Position numbers and translations under genes: made by a program
Shown here: positions 36,123 through 45,672 of the stretch, piece after piece
Layout of the letters: every line of letters begins with the position of its first letter
Position numbering within the stretch: the stretch's first letter is position 1
Notes under the pieces: generated by a model
The model's database searches: none
Told to the model about the DNA's origin: nothing
The model's input: the letters and a program-made list of their open reading frames with translations, nothing else
Origin: an uncultured Clostridia bacterium
GTDB taxonomy: Bacteria > Bacillota_A > Clostridia > TANB77 > CAG-508
DNA length: 47,773 nt
Direction: 5' to 3'
Assembly: GCA_947594095.1 (NCBI GenBank)
Contig: CANQEA010000005.1
Coordinates: 1 to 47,773 of the forward strand

Positions 36123-36429
36123 AATTGTAATTTCAAAAAATTGTTTGGATGAAATCGAAGAAATTTGCAATTGTATAGAAAAAGACCTAAAGGCTAAGCA
36201 AGCAGCTATTAGATTAAGAAGAAAAATAGTAGAAACTATATATGAACTAAAAACATCTTCCAAAATATATGCAAAGATTGATAAGACAGATAGAACAGGA
36301 AGAGATTACAGAAGAATAGTTATAAAAAATTATATAATTATATACACTATAATAGAAGAACATAATAAAATTTTAATTTCGCATATATATTATAGTGGTA
36401 GAAATTACATAGATGGAGGTCTTATATAA
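36112..36429 (+). CDS. RelE/ParE-family toxin
   Basis: 105 residues: MEYEIVISKNCLDEIEEICNCIEKDLKAKQAAIRLRRKIVETIYEL, then RRIVIKNYIIIYTIIEEHNKILISHIYYSGRNY, the RelE/ParE beta-sheet core. The start overlaps the antitoxin end by 11 bp, standard for such pairs. It ends before a terminator at 36432. RelE-type toxins cleave mRNA in the ribosome A site; ParE-type toxins attack gyrase. Sequence alone does not separate them. Confidence 0.85.
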   Translation: MEYEIVISKNCLDEIEEICNCIEKDLKAKQAAIRLRRKIVETIYELKTSSKIYAKIDKTDRTGRDYRRIVIKNYIIIYTIIEEHNKILISHIYYSGRNYIDGGLI

Positions 36430-36431
36430 TA

Positions 36432-36472
36432 AAAAAGCTTTGAACTTATCTTTAAGTTCAAAGCTTTTTATA
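36432..36472 (+). terminator. Terminator of the second toxin-antitoxin pair
   Basis: Near-perfect stem aaaaagctttgaactt/aagttcaaagctttt. Confidence 0.85.
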
Positions 36473-36554
36473 CTAATTTTAAGAAAAGTATTGACAAATC
36501 AGAAAAAATAGTGTAAAGTATAATAGCATTACAAAAATAAAGGTGGTAATATTT

Positions 36555-36902
36555 ATGGATAGAAAGGTTCAAATAAGTATATTATGCGAGCTCTATGGAA
36601 AACTTTTAACTGAAAAGCAATGTGAATTCATAAATGATTACTATAACAACGATTTATCATTATCAGAAATCGCAGAAAACAATAATATCACAAGACAAGC
36701 AGTAAGAGACATGATAAAGAAAGGAGAGAAAAAACTTTTCGAATATGAAGAAAAGTTAGAATTCATGAAAAGGACGTTAAATCAAGAAAACAAAATAAAA
36801 AAAGTATTATTAGAATTAACAAAAATACAAGCAAATTATTCTGATGAACAAGTTGCAAATGTCTTAGAAAATATAAAAAAAGAATTAAATTGTTTAGTTT
36901 AA
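36555..36902 (+). CDS. ylxM: YlxM, SRP-associated DNA-binding protein (UPF0122)
   Basis: 115 residues: LCELYGKLLTEKQCEFINDYYNNDLSLSEIAENNNITRQAVRDMIKKGEKKLFEYEEKL, the UPF0122/YlxM helix-turn-helix protein. It is encoded just upstream of ffh in nearly all Firmicutes and, in streptococci, modulates the SRP. The start at 36555 follows AGGTGG. A TTGACA at 36491-36496 lies upstream. Confidence 0.95.
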   Translation: MDRKVQISILCELYGKLLTEKQCEFINDYYNNDLSLSEIAENNNITRQAVRDMIKKGEKKLFEYEEKLEFMKRTLNQENKIKKVLLELTKIQANYSDEQVANVLENIKKELNCLV

Positions 36903-36921
36903 AAGAAATGGAAGTGAGACT

Positions 36922-38275
36922 ATGGCTTTTGAAGGGTTATCATCTAGGTTACAAGAAATAACAAGAAAAATGAGAGGCAAAGCCCGTATAACTGAATCAG
37001 ATTTAAAAGATATGCTTCGTGAAGTAAAACTTGCTTTATTAGAAGCGGATGTTAACTATAAAATAGTAAAAGATTTTATTTCAACAATTCAGGAAAAGGC
37101 TTTAGGTCAAGACGTGTTAAAATCTTTAACACCAGGACAACAAGTTGTTAAAATTGTAAAAGATGAATTAGTAGACTTACTTCGGAGGAACAGAAAGCAA
37201 AATTAATTTTACACCAAACCCACCAACAATCATAATGCTAGTTGGACTTCAAGGGTCTGGTAAAACAACAACATGTGGAAAACTTGCAAATTTACTTAGA
37301 AAACAAGGCAAAAAACCACTTTTAGTTGCATGTGACGTATATAGACCAGCAGCTATTAAACAATTACAGGTAGTTGGAAGTCAATTAAACATTCCAGTAT
37401 ATAGCAATGAAACATCAAAAGATGTTGTACACATTGCAAAACAAGCAGTTTCTGTTGCAATTTCAAAATTAAATGATGTAATTATCCTAGATACAGCAGG
37501 GCGTTTACATATAGATAATGAATTAATGGAAGAATTAAAAAAGATTAAAGCAGATGTAAAACCACATGAAATTTTACTTGTTGTAGATAGTATGACGGGT
37601 CAAGATGCTGTAAATGTATCACAAAAGTTTAATGAGGAAGTAGGAATAGACGGAGTAGTTTTAACAAAGTTAGATGGTGATACACGTGGTGGTGCTGCTT
37701 TATCTGTAAAAAAAGTAACGGGAAGACCTATTAAATTTGCGGCAACAGGTGAAAAGCTAAGTGACATAGAAGTATTTCATCCAGACAGAATGGCAAGTAG
37801 AATACTTGGTATGGGAGATATTTTATCAGTAATAGAAAAGGCAGAAGAAAGCTTTGATAAAGAACAAGCAGAAAAGTTAGAAAAACAATTAAGAAAAAAA
37901 GAATTAGACTTAGACGATTATTTAGCACAAATAAGACAAATAAAGAAAATGGGTTCATTTTCATCTATACTTAAAATGATACCTGGAATGAATAAATTTA
38001 AAGATATTGATGTAGATGATAAAGAATTTGGTAAAATCGAAGCAATGATATGTTCTATGACAGTAGAAGAAAAAAGAAATACAAGACTTTTAAATGCAAG
38101 TAGAAGACTTCGTATTGCAAAAGGAAGTGGAACAACAGTACAAGACATAAATAGATTTATGAAAACATATGAAATGACACAAAAAATGATGAAACAAATG
38201 AAAAGTAACAAAGGCGGTATGAGAAAAATGATGAAAGGGTTAGATGAAAATTCTTTAAAGAATTTTAAATTCTAA
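36922..38275 (+). CDS. ffh: Signal recognition particle GTPase Ffh, CGG +1 shift
   Basis: About 450 residues. Co-translational targeting of membrane proteins together with 4.5S RNA and FtsY. N domain: MAFEGLSSRLQEITRKMRGK. At CGG 37183-37185 the frame must shift +1 to read VDLL-GGTESKINFTPNPP, the conserved N-G linker. Then G domain: GLQGSGKTTTCGKLA, DVYRPAAIKQL, DTAGRL, TKLDGDTRGGAAL. M domain: methionine-rich, with GSFSSILKMIPGMNKF and SRRLRIAKGSGT. Without the shift the whole GTPase is lost. Single-copy essential gene. SD GGAAGTGAG. Confidence 0.95.
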
Positions 38276-38343
38276 TGTGTCATAAAAAAATTAAGTTATT
38301 AAATTTTTAAATATATATAAAGTATTTCTAGGAGGTGAATTAC

Positions 38344-38577
38344 ATGGTAAAAATAAGATTACAAAGACAAGGTAAGAAAAAAGCTCCATTCTATCACATA
38401 GTAGTTGCAGACTCAAGAAGTCCAAGAGATGGAAAAATTATCGAACAACTAGGAACATATGACCCAATGACAGATCCAGGAACAATAGTTTTAGATAAAG
38501 AAAAAGTTGAAAAATGGATCAAAAATGGTGCAAGACCAACAGACACTGTAAAAGCACTAATCGAAAAAGTAAAATAG
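38344..38577 (+). CDS. rpsP: 30S ribosomal protein S16
   Basis: 77 residues: [42 protein letters not shown], the bS16 signature. The start at 38344 follows AGGAGGTG. The order ffh-rpsP-khpA-rimM-trmD-rplS is standard for Firmicutes. S16 binds 16S rRNA during 30S assembly. Confidence 0.97.
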   Translation: MVKIRLQRQGKKKAPFYHIVVADSRSPRDGKIIEQLGTYDPMTDPGTIVLDKEKVEKWIKNGARPTDTVKALIEKVK

Positions 38578-38601
38578 TCTCAAGACAAATAGGAGGAAAC
38601 C

Positions 38602-38832
38602 ATGAAAGAGATATTAGAAACAATAATTCTAAACTTGGTAGATAATAAAGAAGCAGTTGAAGTCAAAGAAGTAGAAGGCGAGAAATCAGTTGTTTACGAA
38701 GTAAAAGTTGCAGATGGAGACATGGGCAAAATTATTGGTAGACAAGGAAGACTTGCTAAATCTATTAGAACTGTTATTAAAGCAGTAGCAAATAAAGAAC
38801 ATAAAAGAGTTACTGTTGAATTTTTAGGATAA
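38602..38832 (+). CDS. khpA: KH-domain RNA-binding protein KhpA
   Basis: 76 residues with a single KH domain: VYEVKVADGDMGKIIGRQGRLAKSIRTVIKAVA, containing the GxxG loop (GRQG). KhpA/YlqC forms a dimer with KhpB and affects cell elongation and sRNA binding in streptococci. SD AGGAGGAAA. It lies between rpsP and rimM, its usual place. Confidence 0.95.
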   Translation: MKEILETIILNLVDNKEAVEVKEVEGEKSVVYEVKVADGDMGKIIGRQGRLAKSIRTVIKAVANKEHKRVTVEFLG

Positions 38833-38846
38833 TTGAGGAATAGAAT

Positions 38847-39359
38847 ATGACACAATATCTTGAACTTGGTCAAATTGTTAATACATTTGGAATTAAAGGA
38901 ATGGTTAAAATAAAACCTTTTACAGATGATATAGAACAATTTGAAGAATTAGAAAGCATAGAAATCAAAACTAAAAAAGATATAAAAGAATATAAAATAG
39001 AACAAGTAAAATTCCATAAGCAAATGGTTATGCTAAAACTTAAAGGAATTGATACAATTGAACAAGCAGAAACATTAAGAAATAACTATATTGTTATTAA
39101 TAGAAATAATGCTAAACCGCTTGAAAAAGATACATATTATATTGTAGATTTAATCGGTTTAGATGTTATAACAATAGAAGATGGAAAGAAACTTGGTAAA
39201 TTAGATGATATTTTTAATACTGGAAGTAATGATATCTATGTTGTTAAAAATGAAGAAGGAAAAGAAATTTTATTACCTGCTATATCAGATGTAATAAAAG
39301 AAATCAACCTAGAGGATAAAGTTATTAAAGTTCACTTACTTAAAGGATTATCAGAATAA
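38847..39359 (+). CDS. rimM: 16S rRNA processing protein RimM
   Basis: 170 residues: LELGQIVNTFGIKGMVKIKPFTDDIEQF (RimM N domain), LKLKGIDTIEQAETLRNNYIVI, then a PRC-barrel-like C domain with YYIVDLIGLDVIT and NDIYVVKNEEGKEILLPAISDVI. Assists maturation of the 30S head with S19. SD TTGAGGA. Confidence 0.96.
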   Translation: MTQYLELGQIVNTFGIKGMVKIKPFTDDIEQFEELESIEIKTKKDIKEYKIEQVKFHKQMVMLKLKGIDTIEQAETLRNNYIVINRNNAKPLEKDTYYIVDLIGLDVITIEDGKKLGKLDDIFNTGSNDIYVVKNEEGKEILLPAISDVIKEINLEDKVIKVHLLKGLSE

Positions 39360-39383
39360 AAACATTAGAAAGGAATGTACAAT

Positions 39384-40046
39384 ATGAAATTTGATGTTTT
39401 AACACTTTTCCCAGAAATGTTTGATGTTTTAAACTATAGCATAATAGGAAAAGCAATTGAAAATAAACTAATAGATGTTAATATTACTAATATTAGAGAT
39501 TTTTCAAAAAACAAACATAAAAAAGTAGATGATACTCCTTATGGTGGTGGAGCTGGAATGGTAATTAGACCAGATGTTGTTATGGATAGTTATAATTCTA
39601 TAAAAACTGAAAACAGTAAAGTTATTTACTTATCTCCTCAAGGTAAAACCTTAAATCAAAAAAAAGTAGAAGAATTAAGTAAATGTAGCCATTTAATATT
39701 ACTTTGTGGCCATTACGAAGGAATTGACCAAAGGGTAATTGATAAAATTGTAGATGAAGAAATTTCAATTGGAGACTATGTATTAACAGGTGGAGAAATC
39801 CCAGCGTTAGTCTTAATTGATAGTATTAGTAGATATATAGACGGTGTGATAAGTAAAGAATCTGTAAAAGAAGAAAGCTTTTCACAAGGTATGTTAGAAT
39901 ATCCACAATATACAAGACCAGAAAGCTTTGAAGGCGAAAAAGTGCCAGAAGTTTTACTTTCCGGACATCATGCAAATATTGAAAAATGGCGAAAAGAACA
40001 GTCTTTGAAAATCACAAAAAGTAAAAGACCAGATTTATTAAAATAG
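39384..40046 (+). CDS. trmD: tRNA (guanine-37-N1)-methyltransferase TrmD
   Basis: 220 residues with the SPOUT trefoil-knot fold: [40 protein letters not shown] (SAM knot), [22 protein letters not shown]. Methylates G37 of tRNAs reading CNN codons (Leu, Pro, Arg-CGG). This modification prevents +1 frameshifting, notably on tRNA-Pro and tRNA-Arg(CCG), so it may be relevant to the CGG behaviour described here. The protein itself looks normal. The start at 39384 follows GAAAGGA. Confidence 0.97.
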   Translation: MKFDVLTLFPEMFDVLNYSIIGKAIENKLIDVNITNIRDFSKNKHKKVDDTPYGGGAGMVIRPDVVMDSYNSIKTENSKVIYLSPQGKTLNQKKVEELSKCSHLILLCGHYEGIDQRVIDKIVDEEISIGDYVLTGGEIPALVLIDSISRYIDGVISKESVKEESFSQGMLEYPQYTRPESFEGEKVPEVLLSGHHANIEKWRKEQSLKITKSKRPDLLK

Positions 40047-40070
40047 AAAGAAAAGGAGGAAATTTCTAAA

Positions 40071-40805
40071 ATGGATATTATAAAATCAATTGAACACGAA
40101 CAATTGAAAAACAAGATACCAGAATTAAAAGTTGGTAATACTGTTAGAGTACACGTAAGAATAAAAGAAGGAAATAAAGAAAGAATCCAAGTATTTGAAG
40201 GAATCATTATAAAAGTACAAGGTGGAGGTGTAAACCAAACATTTACTGTAAGAAAAATTTCTTATGGAGTAGGTGTTGAAAAAACATTTTTAGTACACTC
40301 ACCATTAGTAGAAAAAGTAGAATTAGTAAGAGTTGGTAAAGCAAGAAGAGCAAGATTATTCTATTTAAGAGATAGAATAGGAAAAGCTGCTAAAACTAGA
40401 GAACAAGTTGGTGCTAGAATTGAAGATAGAGAAATTACTATCAAAGAAGATATAGTTGAGGAACCAGTTGTAGAAGAAACAGTTGAAGAAGTTTCAGAGG
40501 TAGAACCTGCTGTAGAAGAAGTTAAAGAAGCAGTAGAGACACCAGTTGTTGAAGAAGTAGTAGCAGAAGAACCAAAGGCTGAAGAAGTAAAAGAGGAAAA
40601 AAATGAAACAGCTGAAGTAAAAGAAGAAACAGTAGCTGAAGAAGCTCCTAAGGCAGAAGAAAAGGAAGAAGTAAAAGCAGAAGAAGCTCCAGAAGAAAAA
40701 CCAGCTATTGAAACTGAAAAAGTAGAAGTACAAGAAGTTGTAGATACTGTAAAAGAAGAAGCAGTAGAAGATGTAAAACCAGAAGAAAGTGAAGATAAAG
40801 AATAA
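40071..40805 (+). CDS. rplS: 50S ribosomal protein L19 with a long acidic tail
   Basis: 244 residues. Residues 1-115 are a normal bL19: [51 protein letters not shown]. From about residue 125 to the end is a Glu/Val/Lys/Ala tail of repeated EEV, AEE and KAEE units with no rRNA-binding character, roughly doubling the protein. SD AAAGGAGGAAA. The frame contains no CGG, and the tail continues to a terminator. Such acidic tails occur on L19 in some Clostridia; the role is unknown. Confidence 0.95.
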   Translation: MDIIKSIEHEQLKNKIPELKVGNTVRVHVRIKEGNKERIQVFEGIIIKVQGGGVNQTFTVRKISYGVGVEKTFLVHSPLVEKVELVRVGKARRARLFYLRDRIGKAAKTREQVGARIEDREITIKEDIVEEPVVEETVEEVSEVEPAVEEVKEAVETPVVEEVVAEEPKAEEVKEEKNETAEVKEETVAEEAPKAEEKEEVKAEEAPEEKPAIETEKVEVQEVVDTVKEEAVEDVKPEESEDKE

Positions 40806-40813
40806 TTTATCAT

Positions 40814-40866
40814 AAAAAGTCTAAGATTATATTATTTATGTTTAATAAAAAATCTTAGGCTTTTTA
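40814..40866 (+). terminator. Terminator of the ffh-rplS operon
   Basis: Stem aaaaagtctaagatt/aatcttaggcttttt, long AT loop, T5. Confidence 0.85.
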
Positions 40867-40901
40867 CTTAAGATTTGTAATATATTTCTACGTAGAAAAG
40901 A

Positions 40902-41484
40902 GTGAAATATAAAGTGAAAATAGAAAAAATTAAATCAGCTAATACAAAAATTATTGGAAAAAATATAATATATTTTTCCCAAACAGAATCAACTCATAAA
41001 TATGCAATAGAAAATATTCAAGACTTACCAGATGGAACAATTGTAATTTCAGAATTCCAAAAAGGTGGAATTGGAACATATGATAGAAAATGGTATTCTG
41101 AAAGAAATAAAAACATAATGATGAGTATTATTTTGAAACCAAAAAAAGAATTAAAAATATTAGAAGATTTAACAGTTAAAATCGCATGCTGCATGAAAAA
41201 TGTTATTTTTGATTTATATGGATATACACTTGAAATAAAATTTCCGAATGATTTATTATTAAATGGTAAGAAAATATGTGGAATATTAACGCGGAGCAAG
41301 AAGTAGTGGAAATAAGATACAATATTTAATAATAAGTTTAGGATTTAATGTTAATCAAGAAATATTTAATCAAGAAATAGTAAATACAGCAACTTCTCTA
41401 AAAAAAGAATTTGGAGAAAATTTTGATAGAGAAGAAATAATAATTAAGTTTATTGAAAATCTAGAAAAAGAAATAGAATATTAG
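40902..41484 (+). CDS. birA: Biotin--protein ligase (catalytic domain only), CGG +1 shift
   Basis: About 193 residues. Attaches biotin to acyl carrier subunits. IIYFSQTESTHKYAIE (biotinyl-AMP site), EFQKGGIGTYDRKWYSERNKNIMMSI, KFPNDLLLNGKKICGIL (Lys/ND motif). At CGG 41292-41294 the +1 frame continues GARSSGNKIQYLIISLGFNVNQEI...ATSLKKEFG, the normal end of the ligase domain. Without the shift it stops three codons later. No N-terminal DNA-binding domain, so it is not the bifunctional repressor. Start GTG 40902 (or GTG 40914). Confidence 0.85.
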
Positions 41485-41504
41485 AAGTTCTATTTCTTTT
41501 TTTG
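41467..41504 (+). terminator. Terminator of birA
   Basis: Perfect 12 bp stem aaagaaatagaa/ttctatttcttt overlapping the last codons, with T-run. It also confirms that the shifted frame, which ends here, is the real one. Confidence 0.85.
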
Positions 41505-41558
41505 TTTCATATTAATTTAATAAAATATATTGTATTTATGAAAGGTATGTGATTTATA

Positions 41559-41945
41559 ATGGAAAGTTATACTGCAAATGGAAATAAAACATTTTTAACA
41601 ATTTTTAAAGGAGTTCTAATATCTTTAGCGATAAGTTTTCTATTACTTTTTATATTTTCACTAGTTCTTACTTATTCTAACATTCAAGATAATGTAATAA
41701 GCCCTGTAATAATAGTAGTAACAGCAATTAGTATATTAATTGGAAGTTCAATAAGTAATATTAAAATAAAGAAAAACGGATTGGTTAATGGTGGAATAAT
41801 TGGAGGACTTTATATTGCCATTTTATATATCATTTCAAGTATTTTAAATTGGAATTTTGGGTTAGATATTAAATCTATAATTATGATAGCAGTGGGAATA
41901 GCATTCGGAATATTAGGTGGAATTATAGGAGTAAATAAAAAATAA
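41559..41945 (+). CDS. TIGR04086-family membrane protein
   Basis: 128 residues, four predicted membrane helices: FKGVLISLAISFLLLFIFSLVL, SPVIIVVTAISILIGSSI, GLVNGGIIGGLYIAILYIISS and IIMIAVGIAFGILGGIIG. It matches TIGR04086, small Clostridia membrane proteins usually next to secD/F or yajC, as here. Role unknown. SD AAAGGTATGTG. Confidence 0.85.
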   Translation: MESYTANGNKTFLTIFKGVLISLAISFLLLFIFSLVLTYSNIQDNVISPVIIVVTAISILIGSSISNIKIKKNGLVNGGIIGGLYIAILYIISSILNWNFGLDIKSIIMIAVGIAFGILGGIIGVNKK

Positions 41946-42052
41946 TATATAATATTAAGCTTTTTCAAAAAAATTTACTAAAACAGTTGATATTTTTTCC
42001 ATTTTAAGATAAAATCTAATAGACTAATTTTATTTAAAATGGAGGAAAGAAA

Positions 42053-43501
42053 ATGAAGAAAGTAAAAATACTTACAATGGTTTTAATTATTGTATTAATT
42101 TCAATTGTTGCATTTATTGGAGTATATTCACATGTACAAAACAGAATGGACAATAAAGTAAAAGGGTATGACTATGCTATGGACATAGAAGGTGGTCGTA
42201 ACGTAACTTTTGAATTAAGTACAGGAACAAAAACTGTTATTAAAGATGCAGAAGGAAAAGAGGTATCTGATGCTGATAGTTTATCAGATGAAGAACTTGC
42301 TGAAAAAGGATATACAAAAGAAGAAAAACCTAATAATGAAGAGAGCGCTCTTACAGTAGAAAACTATAAAAAAACTAAAGAAATTATAGAAAATAGATTA
42401 AAAGAATCTGGAGTTAGACAATACGCTGTAAGATTAAATGAAGAAACCGGTGAAATAAATGTTGAAATAGAAGACAATGAAAACACAGATACAGTTTTAA
42501 GTAATATTACATCATCTGGAAAATTCGAAATCATAGATACACAAACACAAGAATTATTGATGGACAATAATGATATAGCAAATGCAAGAGTTATGTATGG
42601 AACAAGTAATTCATCATCTGTAACTTCTCAAAGAGGAACAAGTGTATATATGGAAATTGAATTAACTAGTGAAGGTAAAGCAAAATTAGAAAATATAACA
42701 AGTACTTATGTTGAGAAAGAAGAAAGTGAAGACACAAATACAACAGAAGAGAATACAACTAGTGAAACAAGCGAATCAGAAGGACAAGCCGAAGAAGCTA
42801 AAACAATTACAATGAAACTAAATGGACAAGAAATAACAACACAAGGATTTGAAGAACCAATTAAAACAGGTAAAATTCCTTTATCTATAGGTAGCGCTTC
42901 AACAGACAGTCAAACAATACAAGATAACGCTAAACAAGCAGCAAATACAGCTACTTTATTAAAAACAGGAGAATTACCATTAGTATATGAATCATCAAAT
43001 AATACATATGTATATTCGGAAATTTTTGAAAATGAGAATAACAATATAGTATTATATGTTATTTTAGCAATTATAGTGGTTGGTCTAATTGTTTATATAA
43101 TAAGATATAAAACACTAGGAGTTTTAGGAGCACTATCATATATTGGATTTGTAGCATTACTTTCATTAACAATTAGATATGCAAATGTTGTAATCTCTAT
43201 AGATGGGATAATAGGAATAATTACGGCATGCATTTTAAATTATTGGTTAATCAATAGACTACTTAAATTATTTAAAGGTGAAAAAAGTATAGAAAAAGAA
43301 ATTATTAATAAACAATTATTTAAAGAATATATTAGTTATTTGTCAGTAATAGTACCAGTTATTATTGCATCAATTGTATTTAGCCTTGTAAATTGGACTA
43401 CAATTGCTAGTTTGGGAATGGTATTGTTCTGGGGAATTATTTTAATATTTATATACAATATTCTAATAACTAATAATTTATTAAAGATGAAAATGGACTA
43501 A
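42053..43501 (+). CDS. secD: Protein translocase subunit SecD-like
   Basis: 482 residues. N-terminal membrane helix (VLIIVLISIVAFIGVY), then the periplasmic-equivalent domain with YAMDIEGGRNVTFELS, KKTKEIIENRLKESGVRQYAVRLN (P1 domain) and GKFEIIDTQTQELLM. Low-complexity Glu/Thr insert about residues 220-250. C-terminal helices (NIVLYVILAIIVVGLIVYIIRYKTLGVLGA). Forms SecDF with the next gene and pulls secreted chains. SD TGGAGGA. Confidence 0.92.
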   Translation: MKKVKILTMVLIIVLISIVAFIGVYSHVQNRMDNKVKGYDYAMDIEGGRNVTFELSTGTKTVIKDAEGKEVSDADSLSDEELAEKGYTKEEKPNNEESALTVENYKKTKEIIENRLKESGVRQYAVRLNEETGEINVEIEDNENTDTVLSNITSSGKFEIIDTQTQELLMDNNDIANARVMYGTSNSSSVTSQRGTSVYMEIELTSEGKAKLENITSTYVEKEESEDTNTTEENTTSETSESEGQAEEAKTITMKLNGQEITTQGFEEPIKTGKIPLSIGSASTDSQTIQDNAKQAANTATLLKTGELPLVYESSNNTYVYSEIFENENNNIVLYVILAIIVVGLIVYIIRYKTLGVLGALSYIGFVALLSLTIRYANVVISIDGIIGIITACILNYWLINRLLKLFKGEKSIEKEIINKQLFKEYISYLSVIVPVIIASIVFSLVNWTTIASLGMVLFWGIILIFIYNILITNNLLKMKMD

Positions 43502-43519
43502 TAGGGAGGTATAAAGACT

Positions 43520-44161
43520 ATGATAAAAAACATGTCAAAAAAATATAAAATTGTATTGGCTATACTTTTAATAATTATTGTCGTAGGAGCTATTATAACA
43601 GCTGTAACAGGATTAAACTTTGATTTAAAATACAGAAAAGCTAAAAAAGTAGAAATCTATTTAGAAAAGCAGTTTGAAACAAAAGACATTAAAGCAATTA
43701 CAGATGAAGTTATTGGTAATGATGTTATAATACAAAAAGTAGAAGTATATAAAGATATGTTAAGGATAACTGCAGAAGAAATTACAGATGAACAAAAACA
43801 AAATATAGTTACTAAATTAAATGAAAAATATGGAACAGAATTAAAGGCGGAAAACATTACAATTGAAACTGTACCTCAAATGAGAGGAAGAGATATAATA
43901 AAACCTTATATAGTACCAGTATGTATAGTTCTTGTCTTAAGCGCTGTTTACAGTGCGATTCGCTATAGAAAACAAGGAAAATTAAAAGTGATTCTTATAA
44001 CATTGTTTGTTCCTGCATTAGTTCAATTGGTTTATTTGAGTTTGCTTGCAATTACAAGGTTACCAGTTAACGAATTCACTATGCCAGTATCTATGTTTAT
44101 TTATATAATTACTTTACTAGTGATAAACAGTAGATTTGAAAAAATTAAGCAACAAAATTAG
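43520..44161 (+). CDS. secF: Protein translocase subunit SecF-like, short
   Basis: 213 residues; SecF is usually about 290. GLNFDLKYRKAKKVEIYLEKQFETKDIKAI and ITIETVPQMRGRDIIKPYIVPVCIVLVLSAVYSAIRYRKQG are SecF-like, with the later membrane helices reduced. It lies 19 bp after secD. Degenerate secDF of this kind occurs in reduced Clostridia. Start ATG after AGGGAGG. Confidence 0.82.
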   Translation: MIKNMSKKYKIVLAILLIIIVVGAIITAVTGLNFDLKYRKAKKVEIYLEKQFETKDIKAITDEVIGNDVIIQKVEVYKDMLRITAEEITDEQKQNIVTKLNEKYGTELKAENITIETVPQMRGRDIIKPYIVPVCIVLVLSAVYSAIRYRKQGKLKVILITLFVPALVQLVYLSLLAITRLPVNEFTMPVSMFIYIITLLVINSRFEKIKQQN

Positions 44162-44193
44162 TATATAACTTTATAAAAATTATTAATAAAAAT

Positions 44194-44234
44194 GACATGT
44201 AATTATCTATAAATTTTAGATAATTACATGTCTA
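44194..44234. terminator. Bidirectional terminator between secF and the minus-strand genes
   Basis: 16 bp perfect stem (44194-44209/44217-44232), strong. Confidence 0.85.
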
Positions 44235-44238
44235 TATT

Positions 44239-44469
44239 TTATTCTACTCTTCTATTTTGCCTATCATTTGTATTACACAATTTTTCATATTCTTTACATT
44301 TAATTTTATAATCCATTTGCATAGATAAATAACGATAATAGCTATAAGCTTGTTCATATTGCATAATAGGATTAAACATTGGATCTTTATAAAGTTCATT
44401 CATATCTACGCCATATGGTGATTGGTTAAAATCCGCATATGAAAAATTTGACGAGAAATCTTTATCCAA
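44239..44469 (-). CDS. Small hypothetical protein, 76 aa
   Basis: Begins at TTG after AGGAGGTG. Tyr/Asn-rich (SYADFNQSPYGVDMNELYKDPMFNPIMQYEQAYSYYRYL), then a basic helical end. No membrane segment. Located 14 bp downstream of ylbJ on the same strand; such Tyr-rich small proteins in sporulation operons are often coat-related, but I do not recognise the family. Confidence 0.6.
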   Translation of the reverse strand: MDKDFSSNFSYADFNQSPYGVDMNELYKDPMFNPIMQYEQAYSYYRYLSMQMDYKIKCKEYEKLCNTNDRQNRRVE

Positions 44470-44483
44470 TAAATAGACACCTC

Positions 44484-45542
44484 CTATAAATCCAAATTAA
44501 AAATTGGAAACATATTTATAAAAACATATGTATAAAGACTTGCTAATATTCCTTGTAATAGTTTCCCATAAACATATGGCTTAATAGATAGATCAGTTTT
44601 AGAAGTTATACTAAGTACTTGAAGTAAAATAGAAATTCCACCAAAACCTAATAAAAATGCAGTTAGTATAATATTAATTGAAAGTTTTTTGTTTGGAATA
44701 TTTGCTATTTGATTAATTCCATTTGTTATTTCTAAAAAACCAGTTAGAATTGATTGTATAAATGATGTATCTATATGCAAAAAATTAAATATAGGTGTAA
44801 AAAATAAAGATACTGTATGTAAAACTCCACTGGTAGTTAAAATAGAAATAATTGCTGAAAACAAAACTACAAAGCCACCAATTAAAACTACAGTTTTAAT
44901 TCCACTCATTATACTTTCAGAAAGCACTTCTCCTAAGTTAGAAATATTTACATAGTTATTTTTAAATTCATTTTTATTATTTTGAGGCATACTGCTGTAT
45001 GTTTTTTTATTTCTTTTCCAAAATCTAAAGACAAATCCAACGCTAATACAAGCAAGTAGGTGAGTGATAAATAGTAAAATACCAATCATGCTATTTTGAA
45101 ACATAGAAATGCCAACACTTCCAATAATAAATAATGGACCAGAATTATTCGTAAAACTAAGTAATCTTTCACATTCTTCTTTACTACAAATATTTTTTTC
45201 TCTAAAGTTACAAGCAATTTTTGCTCCAACTGGATAACCAGATATTATTCCCATTATAAATGCAAATGCACCTTCTCCACGAACATTAAAAAGTGGTCTC
45301 ATAAAATTATTTAATAATATACCTAAATAATTAATTATATTTGTATGCATTAAAAGTTCTGTAGCGACAAAAAAAGGGAACAAAGAAGGAACAACTGAGT
45401 TTGCCCATAAAGATAGGCCAGATTTTACAGCAGGTAAGTTAGTTTTAGAAAATAGTAACAAACATATTGTAAATGCAAGAAAAAGTATAGCAAATATATT
45501 TTTTTTAAGTTTTATTACATAAAAATTTGTTTTTGCAAACAT
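44484..45542 (-). CDS. ylbJ: YlbJ-like sporulation integral membrane protein
   Basis: 352 residues, eight or more membrane helices, with Gate/nucleoside-recognition features: GLSLWANSVVPSLFPFFVATELL, GEGAFAFIMGIISGYPVGAKIAC, LSFTNNSGPLFIIGSVG and FLEITNGINQIANIPNKKLSINIILTAFLLGFGGISI. YlbJ is required for spore cortex formation in Bacillus. The start at 45542 follows AGGAGGA; the longer reading adds two residues. It is upstream of the 76-aa ORF. Confidence 0.92.
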   Translation of the reverse strand: MFAKTNFYVIKLKKNIFAILFLAFTICLLLFSKTNLPAVKSGLSLWANSVVPSLFPFFVATELLMHTNIINYLGILLNNFMRPLFNVRGEGAFAFIMGIISGYPVGAKIACNFREKNICSKEECERLLSFTNNSGPLFIIGSVGISMFQNSMIGILLFITHLLACISVGFVFRFWKRNKKTYSSMPQNNKNEFKNNYVNISNLGEVLSESIMSGIKTVVLIGGFVVLFSAIISILTTSGVLHTVSLFFTPIFNFLHIDTSFIQSILTGFLEITNGINQIANIPNKKLSINIILTAFLLGFGGISILLQVLSITSKTDLSIKPYVYGKLLQGILASLYTYVFINMFPIFNLDL

Positions 45543-45672
45543 AAACAATGTCCTCCTAATTAATATATATGCGAAATATCAAATAGATATTATTTTATAG
45601 TAGACTTGATTTTTTTAGTAAAATATTATAGACTATTAGTAGTTGAAATTAACAATTTTTAAGGAGAAAATA

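Noticed and set aside
37150..37200. Classical programmed +1 frameshift as in prfB (slippery codon plus upstream SD)
   Set aside because: No common P-site codon, no conserved upstream SD-like element and no in-frame stop at the shift point; only CGG is shared.
40361..40813. Long open frames antisense to rplS (Ser/Thr-rich and Phe-rich)
   Set aside because: They are shadows of the Glu/Val/Lys repeat codons of the L19 tail, with no ribosome site or promoter.
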